Positions 32,777 through 41,148 of a stretch of 64,000 nucleotides of DNA are shown here, one piece after another. Each line of letters starts with the position of its first letter. Positions within the stretch are counted from its first letter, which is position 1. The notes below the pieces were generated by a model. It was not told the origin of the DNA, ran no database searches, and saw only the letters and a list, made by a program, of their open reading frames with translations. Source of the DNA: Bacteroides ndongoniae (GTDB lineage: Bacteria; Bacteroidota; Bacteroidia; Bacteroidales; Bacteroidaceae); contig NZ_FNVV01000012.1 in assembly GCF_900108345.1 (NCBI RefSeq), positions 816,978-880,977 on the forward strand, in the 5' to 3' direction. Position numbers and translations under genes: made by a program.

Positions 32777-35320
32777 ATGAAAAGAAAGAAAGCAAAGAAG
32801 AGTATGAAGTGGTATGTGTTGTTGGCGTTTTTCCTTTGGACGGTTCCGGCGCTGGCCGACGGGCTTCAGTTTTTGGGAAATTCGTACCGCATGGAGGATC
32901 GCACTTCGTACAAAGTGTTTGCCGAGGAGGCTGTACCCGAGTTCAAGAACGAGCTGGTGCTCGACTTCGAGGTGCAGATTAAGGAGTTCAACACGTTCGG
33001 CTACATCTTCCGGATGAAGGACCTGAACTCGAAAAGTGTCTTCAGCTTTATCTTTACCTATAAGAACGATCGCGAAAGCGTCTTCCAAATCAATTCCGAC
33101 GGAAAAGCCAGCTATGCTTCGGTCAGCTTTGTCAACGACTCCCTCCGCTGCCGCTGGTTGCCGGTCAGTTTCGGTTTCGACTTGCAGAAGAAAACCCTTC
33201 GTCTGTCGGTCGGCGGACAGGAAGCCGAGGTGACGTCGGTCTCCGAGTTCGGGCAGGCGATTTGTCCGGACATCTATTTCGGGCGCGACGAATTTACAGT
33301 TGACTTGCCTACTTTCGCTCTGCGCAACCTGACGGTCAGGGGCGGCGGGCGCCAATACCGTTTCCCTCTGTCGGAGAATGCCGGTACGGCTGTGCACGAT
33401 GCTTCGGGCACGGTATATGGTGAGGTGCAGAATCCGATATGGTTAGTCAACGAGGCTTACTACTGGAAACCGGTCTTCACACAAAAGATACTGGGTCCCT
33501 GCGGTGCCAATTTCGACAGCAGGGGCAAGAAGATATACGTCTTCTCGGCCGATTCGCTTTACGGCTACGACTTGCAGCGCGGCTCGATGCAGTCCGTGCC
33601 CTGTGCCAACCCGCTGCCGCTGAAGATTCGTCTGGGAACGAACTTCCTGCCTGCGGGCGACAACCGGCTCTACGTCTACGAAATCAACGGCATACCGCCC
33701 GGCAACACGACCGTGGCTTCGCTCGACCTGACGCGGGCCGAATGGTGTCCCACCGACTCCGTATCGCTGCCCGTGCAGCTGCACCATCACAATACGTACT
33801 GGGACGCGCGCCACGGACGACTGCTGATGTTCGGCGGTTTCGGCAACCAGCGCTACAGCAATGCCCTGCTTTCCTATCGTCCCGATGCCCGCTCGATAGA
33901 CACGTTGCGTACGACGGGCGACGTCATTTCGCCCCGCTTCAACGCCGGTATGGCCCACGTGGGCGATACGGTGCTCTACATCTACGGCGGTGTGGGCAAC
34001 AGCAGCGGCGACCAGTCGCTTGGCCGAATCTATTATAACGACCTCTACAAAGTGAGTCTGCCTTCGTGCAGAGTCAAGAAGTGTTGGGAACTGCCCTCGC
34101 CGGTCAAGGAGGTAGTGGGCAACAATATGATCTACTCCGAGCCCGAGAACGCGCTGTATGCCTTGCGCTACAAGGAGTACAACCGCAATTCGTCCGTCCA
34201 GCTCTACCGGATAGCGCTGGCCGACGGGACAGCCGTTCCCGTGGGCGACTCCATTCCCTTTCTGGCAGTGGCCATCGAAACTTCGCTGACCCTGTATAAA
34301 AGTACGATGCCCGACAAGCTGTATTGCGTCATTCAGGAACACTATAATTCGCAGCCCGACACCGTGCGGGTTTCGGCCTACGAACTTGCTTTTCCGCCCC
34401 TGACACAGGACGAACTGGTGCCACACTACGCTGCACGCCGTTCGGCGGGACTGTGGTGGCTGTTGCCGGTGGTCATCGTGCTGGCCGTTGGCGCATATCT
34501 GCTGTACAGGCGTATGACCGTTAGCCGGCAAGTAGTTGCCGTGGCGCCGTCTGCCGCACCTGCCGCTGCCGAGGCCGTAGTCAGCTCGGCGGCCGAAGAA
34601 GAAGTACCGGTCAAGCGAGGCAGCGCCGTCTATCTGTTTGGCGACTTTACGGTGTACGACCGCGCGGGCCGCGACATCACCTACATGTTCAGCAACAAGC
34701 TGAAGCAGCTTTTCATCTACATTCTGGTAGAGAGTGCCGAGGGCACAGGCGTATTGTCGTCGTCGCTGAACACCCTGTTCTGGCCCGACAAGGACGATGC
34801 CAAAGTGAAGAACCTGAAAGGTGTCACCATCAACCACCTCCGCAAGACGCTGGCCGAGATGGACGGCATCACCCTGAACTACAGCAAAGGCTTCTTCAAC
34901 ATCACGCTGTCCGACGAGTGTTTCTGCGACTACATGCATGCGGCCGAATATGCCGGTCAGCCGGAACGTGCCAAAGACCTGTTGCCGCTGTTGGCAAGAG
35001 GAAAGTTTCTGAAAGGAATCGACGATGATCTCTTCGACCAGATTAAGGGCCGGACCGAAGACCGCCTGCTGGGCTGGCTGCTGTCGTGGCTGAACCGTCA
35101 GGACGAATTGCTGAAGCGAAGCGACGTTCTGTCCGTCTGCCAGCTGGTGTTCGAGATTGATCCGCTGAACGAACAGGCGTTGCAGGCCGCACTGAACGTA
35201 TGCAAGGAACAGAAGATGAGGGGAGAGGCACAGAAGATATATTCGCAGTTTGCACGCGAATACAAACGGATGCAGGGAAAAGAATACCCCCTTTCGATGG
35301 ACGAACTGCTGAAAGGCTGA
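32777..35320 (+). CDS. Transmembrane one-component regulator: LamG-like and Kelch-like sensor, SARP-type DNA-binding domain
   Basis: An 847-residue protein. A signal anchor or signal peptide (KWYVLLAFFLWTVPALADG) exports the N-terminal part. Residues of about 28-200 resemble a LamG/concanavalin-like sandwich (LVLDFEVQIKEFNTFGYIFRM). Residues of about 230-550 contain Kelch-like beta-propeller blades (GRLLMFGGFGNQRYSNALL, VLYIYGGVGNSSGD). One membrane helix is at about 559-577 (LWWLLPVVIVLAVGAYLLY). The cytoplasmic end has a SARP-like winged helix (VYLFGDFTVYDRAGRDI, LFWPDKDDAKVKNLKG, INHLRKTL; about 617-715) and a BTAD-like helical part. It resembles hybrid two-component sensors in plan but has no kinase. 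It borders a glycoside hydrolase cluster that it probably controls. Confidence 0.8.
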   Translation: MKRKKAKKSMKWYVLLAFFLWTVPALADGLQFLGNSYRMEDRTSYKVFAEEAVPEFKNELVLDFEVQIKEFNTFGYIFRMKDLNSKSVFSFIFTYKNDRESVFQINSDGKASYASVSFVNDSLRCRWLPVSFGFDLQKKTLRLSVGGQEAEVTSVSEFGQAICPDIYFGRDEFTVDLPTFALRNLTVRGGGRQYRFPLSENAGTAVHDASGTVYGEVQNPIWLVNEAYYWKPVFTQKILGPCGANFDSRGKKIYVFSADSLYGYDLQRGSMQSVPCANPLPLKIRLGTNFLPAGDNRLYVYEINGIPPGNTTVASLDLTRAEWCPTDSVSLPVQLHHHNTYWDARHGRLLMFGGFGNQRYSNALLSYRPDARSIDTLRTTGDVISPRFNAGMAHVGDTVLYIYGGVGNSSGDQSLGRIYYNDLYKVSLPSCRVKKCWELPSPVKEVVGNNMIYSEPENALYALRYKEYNRNSSVQLYRIALADGTAVPVGDSIPFLAVAIETSLTLYKSTMPDKLYCVIQEHYNSQPDTVRVSAYELAFPPLTQDELVPHYAARRSAGLWWLLPVVIVLAVGAYLLYRRMTVSRQVVAVAPSAAPAAAEAVVSSAAEEEVPVKRGSAVYLFGDFTVYDRAGRDITYMFSNKLKQLFIYILVESAEGTGVLSSSLNTLFWPDKDDAKVKNLKGVTINHLRKTLAEMDGITLNYSKGFFNITLSDECFCDYMHAAEYAGQPERAKDLLPLLARGKFLKGIDDDLFDQIKGRTEDRLLGWLLSWLNRQDELLKRSDVLSVCQLVFEIDPLNEQALQAALNVCKEQKMRGEAQKIYSQFAREYKRMQGKEYPLSMDELLKG

Positions 35321-35357
35321 TATTCTTCTGCCTGCAAGTATGATAGGAGTGACGGCG

Positions 35358-36410
35358 TCAGCGCTTTCCGCCCAGCGGCACCGGTGCTACGCCTTCGAAC
35401 GTGATTTTGACAGGCTTGATGTAGCCTTGTTCGTCAAACTCCAGCTTGTCGATGCACACCTGCCGTTCGCCCGAATGGGTGCATCCCAGCGGACGACGGT
35501 GATAGACGATGTAATACTCGTCCTTTCCCGGTATCTGGATGACGGAGTGGTGTCCGGCTCCGGTAGCCACCTGCTCGTCTTGCTGCAATATCTTTCCGAT
35601 ACGCTTGAAGGGGCCCGTAGGCGAGTCGGCGATGGCATAGGCCACGCTGTAGTCCGGACCGCCCCATCCGCCTTCCGACCACATGAAGTAGTATTTTCCG
35701 TTCCGTTTCATCATGAAGGGGCCTTCCACGTAGTTTTCGGGAGTCACCTCGCGATAGTATTCTCCGTTGTCGAAGGGTTTCAGGCTCAGCAGGTCGTCCT
35801 TCAGCCGGACGACATTGCAGTGGCGCCACCCGCCGTAGTACATGTAATACTGTCCGTCGTCGTCGCGGAATACGAACTGGTCGATGGGCTGTGCCCCGTT
35901 GACGAACTTCGAGATGAGCGGTTTCCCCAGTGCGTCCTTGAACGGTCCTTCGGGACGGTCGGCCACAGCCACACCGATGCCTCCGTACTCGTTGTCGCTC
36001 TGGATGTCGTTGCCTCCGAAGAAGAGGTAGTACTTGCCGTTGGCCCGGATGATGGAAGGTGCCCACATGGCATACTCCACCCACTTGACGTTTTCGATGG
36101 AAAGCACACTCGGATGCTTGGTCCAGTGCACAAGGTCCTTGGACGAGAATGCGTCGAGGTGAGTCTGCTGGTTGTAGTCGGGATTGATGGCGCGGGTTTT
36201 CCGTCTGGCCTCTTTCCGGTAGGTCAGCGTGTCCTCGCCATGCAGCATGGAGACGGTGGGATATATCCAATAGGTATCATCGAAGACGATGCCTTCCGGG
36301 TCGGCATACCAGCCCGGAAATACGGGGTTGCCGCTTGTGACGTTCCCCTGCTGTGCAGACAGCGATGCCGCCAGCATCAGACATGCAAAGAATACAGGTT
36401 TTCTTTTCAT
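35358..36410 (-). CDS. Secreted GH43-type glycoside hydrolase
   Basis: A 350-residue protein with a signal peptide ending near SLSAQQ. It folds as a five-bladed GH43 propeller: the general base Asp37 in WYADPEG, the pKa-setting Asp177 in AQPIDQFVF, and the general acid Glu229 in NYVEGPFMMK are all present. GH43 enzymes act on arabinose- or xylose-containing glycans. It is transcribed away from the GxGYxYP gene, sharing a 320-base control region. Given the neighbours (GH127/146, GH51), an arabinan or arabinoxylan substrate is likely; the exact linkage is not readable. Confidence 0.88.
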   Translation of the reverse strand: MKRKPVFFACLMLAASLSAQQGNVTSGNPVFPGWYADPEGIVFDDTYWIYPTVSMLHGEDTLTYRKEARRKTRAINPDYNQQTHLDAFSSKDLVHWTKHPSVLSIENVKWVEYAMWAPSIIRANGKYYLFFGGNDIQSDNEYGGIGVAVADRPEGPFKDALGKPLISKFVNGAQPIDQFVFRDDDGQYYMYYGGWRHCNVVRLKDDLLSLKPFDNGEYYREVTPENYVEGPFMMKRNGKYYFMWSEGGWGGPDYSVAYAIADSPTGPFKRIGKILQQDEQVATGAGHHSVIQIPGKDEYYIVYHRRPLGCTHSGERQVCIDKLEFDEQGYIKPVKITFEGVAPVPLGGKR

Positions 36411-36730
36411 TTTCCGTTAAGTTTATATATGATTGAAAAAATGTCGCTGCACATACTTTTTCTCCGCCATGGAAGTTGCGGAGCAGGGGAAGGATTCGTG
36501 TGCAAATGTACGCAAAAAAGCCGTTGCCTCCAGTCGCTCGCTGTAGCTTTTTACATGAACCGTATGCCCTTTGGAGGCTTTCTGGGGCGGGTTAATAAAA
36601 AAGTTGGGTTAATTAACCCCTTTTTAATCGCTAGGTTAAGGCTGTGGGGCTTCTTTTGTGGGAAAATATGGAGCGGAATGTTTCCCGCTACCATCGGATG
36701 AGCTTCTTAAATAATAATGTTGACATAATA
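36411..36730. other. 320-base divergent control region of the arabinose locus
   Basis: It contains a minus-strand TACATTTG box (36503-36510) facing the GH43 gene and the three operator-like GTTAA sites with a TTCTTTTG box facing the GxGYxYP gene. Nothing coding is evident. Confidence 0.75.
36589..36658 (+). promoter_or_regulatory. Three-site operator and promoter before the GxGYxYP/GH127 operon
   Basis: GGGTTAA at 36589-36595, the perfect palindrome GGGTTAATTAACCC at 36606-36619, GGTTAAG at 36634-36640 and a -7-like box TTCTTTTG at 36651-36658. The same elements at exactly the same offsets occur at 40939-41008, which indicates a shared regulator. Confidence 0.75.
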
Positions 36731-38497
36731 ATGATGAAAAGGAATGTGATCTTGTTGTTTTGCCTGCTGCTCTCTGCTACTTTGTGCGGTGCTGCGGCAG
36801 GAGGTGACGACCGTTACGGGTGGCCGGAACAGAAAGCGCCCGAAAAGTTGATAGTATGTAAAAGTTCTGCCAACAGTGCGGAACGGATGTTGTTGGAATC
36901 GCTTTCGGGCTTGGCAGCCAAGGCTGTCAACGAAGAACGCTTCGACCGGATGGTGTGGATGGAAACCGGTAATGAAGCCTATCGCAGACTGTTCAGGGAA
37001 AGTATGGAGGCACTGGACATCCGTGAAATTTTTCAGATGGATACCTGGGAACTGGTGGACTATCTGAAGAAAGAAGGCATAGTGAGAGGCTACGTGCTGT
37101 ACGAGGCAGACAAGGGTAACGGTACCAAGATAGAAAATTACTCCAGCAACGTGGCAACGGTATACGCTTCGCTGCTGTCGGGAGTTCTTATCGACGTTTC
37201 GCTGGAGAAGGAAGCCTTGGCTCACGGACTGGTGAAGCTGAAAGACGCACGGGGCGAGACTACGATCGAATGCTTCAGAAAGAACCGCCGGCTGCTGAGC
37301 AACACCTCGGCACTGAGCATTCATCCCGCCGTTTCGAATATGCGCGACTATGCCATTTCCCACCGCCTGATGCTGTATGCCGACGAAATAGAGACAGCTA
37401 ACGAGATACTGGAGTGGGTAAAACCGCTTTCGCCCATCGTGGGGTGGGGATGTGGTGACGAATTCAAGTTTACCAAGCTGGTGACGGAGTGGGGACACTT
37501 CAATACAGCCTCCAACTGGTGCATGAACTTGCCTCTTATTTCGGCGGCTGCTCCCCGCATTCCGTTGCGCAAGGTCACTGAGGTAGAGCCGGAACAGATC
37601 AACTTTGCCGATTCGTCGTATGTACATGCCTTTGTGATGAGCGACGGCGACAACATGCAATGGACCATGGGCAACTTCATCGACAATCCTCACTACCTGG
37701 GACATCCGCAGGCAGCGGACCAGGGAATGAACTGGACCCTCTGCCCGGCCAACCTGTCGGTGATTTCGCCTGTCAGCTGGAATGAGATGGTGGTCAGAAA
37801 AGGCAACGGCACCTTTATCGAATACGGTGGAGGCTACCAGTATCCGGACCTTTTTGCCGTGAAGCGTAAAAACCGTAAAGAACTGTTGCGATGCTTTGCC
37901 CGCAGAGTGAACAGTTTCCTGCAAAAGACCGGCGTTAAGGTGTATGGCGCTATTTGCGAGAATGTACAAAGCCCCGAGGCACAGGAGGCTTTCCAGATCT
38001 ATGCCGAAGAAATGACCGACATAACCGGTATGATAGCCATCCAGTATTTCCCTTACGAACTGGGAAAGAAAGTATTCTGGTTCCAGAACAAAAAGGGAAT
38101 GCAGATTCCGCTTCTTACGGCTACTTTCTCGTTGTGGAACGAAGTGAATCCTGCCCGTCCGGCTTGCGGCACTCCCGAATATGTTTCATCGCTGATCAAC
38201 CGTGACGAGAAACTGTCTGTAGCAGAAGACCGTTATTCGTGGACGATTGTTCATGCCTGGTCCGACTTTGGCCAGACAAGCAAGGTGAGCGGAGAGAGTG
38301 CGGTGGGTGTCAGCCCTATTGTGGCAACCGAAGAATTGCTCGATGACGGTATTCGTCCGGTGTCGCTCAACGAACTGTTGTGGAGGGTGCGCATGAGCTA
38401 TTATCCGGAACAGGTGAAAAGCATCATCGACGCAAACCAGAAACTGATGGGAGCTGCCGATTCGGTCCGCTCAGTCCGGAAGGGGGAGAAACGCTAA
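36731..38497 (+). CDS. GxGYxYP-domain putative glycoside hydrolase
   Basis: A 588-residue exported protein. The ATGs at 36731 and 36734 both give a signal peptide (KRNVILLFCLLLSATLCGAA); upstream in-frame starts would add a poor N-terminus. The naming motif GxGYxYP is at 366-372 (GGGYQYP). Other conserved parts are HAFVMSDGDNMQW and FQNKKGMQIPLLTATFSLWNE. The family was predicted to be glycoside hydrolases by fold and context; its activity is not established. It is followed 71 bases later by the GH127/146-like gene. Confidence 0.82.
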   Translation: MMKRNVILLFCLLLSATLCGAAAGGDDRYGWPEQKAPEKLIVCKSSANSAERMLLESLSGLAAKAVNEERFDRMVWMETGNEAYRRLFRESMEALDIREIFQMDTWELVDYLKKEGIVRGYVLYEADKGNGTKIENYSSNVATVYASLLSGVLIDVSLEKEALAHGLVKLKDARGETTIECFRKNRRLLSNTSALSIHPAVSNMRDYAISHRLMLYADEIETANEILEWVKPLSPIVGWGCGDEFKFTKLVTEWGHFNTASNWCMNLPLISAAAPRIPLRKVTEVEPEQINFADSSYVHAFVMSDGDNMQWTMGNFIDNPHYLGHPQAADQGMNWTLCPANLSVISPVSWNEMVVRKGNGTFIEYGGGYQYPDLFAVKRKNRKELLRCFARRVNSFLQKTGVKVYGAICENVQSPEAQEAFQIYAEEMTDITGMIAIQYFPYELGKKVFWFQNKKGMQIPLLTATFSLWNEVNPARPACGTPEYVSSLINRDEKLSVAEDRYSWTIVHAWSDFGQTSKVSGESAVGVSPIVATEELLDDGIRPVSLNELLWRVRMSYYPEQVKSIIDANQKLMGAADSVRSVRKGEKR

Positions 38498-38568
38498 CAA
38501 TCGTGTGTGTATATCCGCTTCTATCTTTTTACTGACAGAATAAAATAATCCTATACATTAGAAATATC

Positions 38569-40935
38569 ATGAAAAAACTCATTATTGCTCTTTGTTGTGC
38601 GGCTGCAGGCCACGTGTGTGCCCAGTCGTTCTATCCCGTAACTGAGGGACAGAAATTTGCTGCAACGCCCCGGGGCGAGGTTGCACTTTATGATTTTCCG
38701 CTGAAAGACGTTGCCTTGACTGACGGTGTATTTCGCAACGCCATGATGTTGGATGCCAAGTGGCTGCTCGACCTGAAGCCCGACCGTTTCCTGCATCGTT
38801 TCCATAAGTTTGCCGGGCTGCCTGTCAAGGGTGAAATTTATGGAGGCTGGGAGAGTGAAAACATCTCCGGACATACGTTGGGACATTACCTTTCGGCCTG
38901 TGCCATGCAGTATGCAGCTACGCAGGACGTACGCTTTAAGGAAATCGTAGACTATACTGTAAGCGAACTGGCCAAGTGCCAGGCGCACTACACGGGTGTC
39001 ATGGCCGGCTATGTAGGTGGTATTCCCGAGCAGGAACGGATCTTTACGGAAATATCCGAAGGCAAACTCTATTCGTCCGGTTTCGACCTGAACGGCGGAT
39101 GGGTACCGCTTTACACACAGCATAAGCTGTTTGCCGGACTGATGGATGCTTATCTGCATACGGGCAACAAACAGGCACTCGATGTAGTCTGCAAGCTGGC
39201 CGACTGGATGGTGAACCTATCCGATCGCTTGACCGACGAGCAGTTCCAGCAGATGTTGCAATGCGAGTTTGGCGGTATGAACGACAGCATGTATGTGCTG
39301 TATACGCTGACTGGCGACGAACGCTACCTGAAACTTGCCGGCCGCTTTTATCACAAGGCTGTGCTCGATCCGCTGGCTGCCCGTCAGGACCGTCTGAACG
39401 GGATGCACGCCAATACCATTATTCCTAAAATCATCGGCTGTGCCACCGGTTCGTGGGTAACGGCTTCCGACAGTCTGTACGATATTGCCGACTACTTCTG
39501 GCACACAGTCGTAGAGCATCATTCGTACGCCAATGGCGGTAACAGCAATTTCGAACGTTTTACGCCGGTCGACGAAATATCGGAGCACTTGAGCTCCAAC
39601 TCTACCGAGACGTGCAACACGTATAACATGCTGAAGCTTTCGAAGAAGCTGTTTGCCTTTACGGCCGATTCCCGCTACATGGACTATTACGAGCGGGCGT
39701 TGTACAATCATATTCTGGCTTCCCAACATTCCAAAACTGGTATGGTGGTCTACTATCTGAACCATCTGAACGGCGGTCACAAGGCATTCTCTTCGCCTTT
39801 CGATGCTTTCTGGTGCTGTGTCGGTACCGGCCTGGAGAATCATGTGAAGTACGGGGAAGCTATCTATAACCATACGGGCAAGAAACTGTATGTCAATCTG
39901 TTCATTCCCTCAACTCTGGATTGGGAAGACGAAAACGTACGGATTGAACAGCATACTTCCTTCCCCTTTACCGACCGTACGCAGCTGCGCATTGCCGAAG
40001 GACGTAAGAAGCGCTTCAGCCTGTATATACGGAAACCCTCCTGGCTGGCTGCCCCGTTGGAAGTGGAAGTCAACGGTGAACGCCTTTCAGATCTGAAAGA
40101 GGAAAAAGGATATGTCGTACTGGACCGCAAGTGGAAAGCCGGCGATGTGGTCGATGTACGTTTGCCTATGAAAATGGAAACGGTGCCCGCTCCCGATAAG
40201 GAAGAATGTCGGGTGTTTATGTACGGTCCGGTGTTGCTGGCCAACGTACTGGCGAAAGACCGTGATCCGCTTGATTCCGATCCTGTCATCGTGGCCGACC
40301 GTTCAACCGACTATATGCAGCTGATGGATAGGGCCGATCTGAGCAGACTGGAATTTGTTTCGGACCGTCTGTCGGACAACTGCCGACTGAATCTGCGTCC
40401 TTTGTTCTCGGTGAACGATGAAGATTATGCCCTTTACATGAACTTCTTTACACCTGCCAAATGGAAAGCAGAGAAGGTGAAATACGAAGAACGGAAGAAA
40501 CGGGAAAAGGAAATCAGAAGCCGGATGGTGGATGAAATCAGATTCGAAATGCAGTCGGAAAGAGACCACCGCCTTGTCGGCGAAAAGACGAACGCCGGAA
40601 TGCTGAATACTTACAGCTGGCGTGATGCTGTTGACGGAGGATATTTTGAATTCGAAATGTCTACACAGCAACGCACCGACCTGTCTCTGCTGGCCCGTTA
40701 CTGGGGGCGCGACGGAGGAAACCGTTCCTTCCGCATCGAAGTGGACGGAACAGCCATAGCCGAGGTGACTTTGAACGATACCGGCAAGAATGAAGTCTAC
40801 GAAGTGGAGTATCCGATACCTGCCGATTTGTTGGAAAATAAGGATAAAATCAAGATCCGCTTCCAGGCAAATCCCCGGCAGACGGCAGGAGGTGTGTTCG
40901 GATGCCGGTTGGTGAGACAAAATGCAAAAGATTAA
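38569..40935 (+). CDS. GH127/GH146-like beta-L-arabinofuranosidase, secreted
   Basis: A 788-residue enzyme with a signal peptide ending at HVCAQ. The catalytic (alpha/alpha)6 domain has the zinc-binding set of this group: Glu347 and Cys349 in STETCNTYNM and Cys416-Cys417 in FWCCVGTGLENH. In the characterised GH127 enzyme a zinc-bound cysteine is the nucleophile. The C-terminal third is beta-rich with a coiled segment around KYEERKKREKEIRSRM and a last jelly-roll-like part. It removes beta-linked L-arabinofuranose from plant glycans. It shares the promoter at 36589-36658 with the GxGYxYP gene. Confidence 0.88.
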   Translation: MKKLIIALCCAAAGHVCAQSFYPVTEGQKFAATPRGEVALYDFPLKDVALTDGVFRNAMMLDAKWLLDLKPDRFLHRFHKFAGLPVKGEIYGGWESENISGHTLGHYLSACAMQYAATQDVRFKEIVDYTVSELAKCQAHYTGVMAGYVGGIPEQERIFTEISEGKLYSSGFDLNGGWVPLYTQHKLFAGLMDAYLHTGNKQALDVVCKLADWMVNLSDRLTDEQFQQMLQCEFGGMNDSMYVLYTLTGDERYLKLAGRFYHKAVLDPLAARQDRLNGMHANTIIPKIIGCATGSWVTASDSLYDIADYFWHTVVEHHSYANGGNSNFERFTPVDEISEHLSSNSTETCNTYNMLKLSKKLFAFTADSRYMDYYERALYNHILASQHSKTGMVVYYLNHLNGGHKAFSSPFDAFWCCVGTGLENHVKYGEAIYNHTGKKLYVNLFIPSTLDWEDENVRIEQHTSFPFTDRTQLRIAEGRKKRFSLYIRKPSWLAAPLEVEVNGERLSDLKEEKGYVVLDRKWKAGDVVDVRLPMKMETVPAPDKEECRVFMYGPVLLANVLAKDRDPLDSDPVIVADRSTDYMQLMDRADLSRLEFVSDRLSDNCRLNLRPLFSVNDEDYALYMNFFTPAKWKAEKVKYEERKKREKEIRSRMVDEIRFEMQSERDHRLVGEKTNAGMLNTYSWRDAVDGGYFEFEMSTQQRTDLSLLARYWGRDGGNRSFRIEVDGTAIAEVTLNDTGKNEVYEVEYPIPADLLENKDKIKIRFQANPRQTAGGVFGCRLVRQNAKD

Positions 40936-40938
40936 TGC

Positions 40939-41008
40939 GGGTTAATAAATAATCTGGGTTAATTAATCCGCTTTTAACCCTTTTGTTAAGGTCTGGAATA
41001 GTTCTTTG
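40939..41008 (+). promoter_or_regulatory. Three-site operator and promoter before the GH51 gene
   Basis: GGGTTAA at 40939-40945, GGGTTAATTAATCC at 40956-40969 (palindrome with one mismatch), GTTAAG at 40985-40990 and a -7-like GTTCTTTG at 41001-41008. Offsets from the palindrome start are -17, +29 and +45, the same as at 36606. Confidence 0.75.
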
Positions 41009-41148
41009 CACATGTCAACGGGCAAGGCGGTGATGAGTGACGCCTTGCTGTTAACCGACAGTTGGACGGACAGACTCCGGCCGGATACTCTGAGAAAGAC
41101 TCAATCGAACTAATGAATTATTTACTTAAACTATCAATAAAAAATATT

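Noticed and set aside
35340..36701. 453-codon plus-strand frame over the GH43 gene
   Set aside because: The minus-strand GH43 has a signal peptide and three catalytic residues; the plus-strand product resembles nothing.
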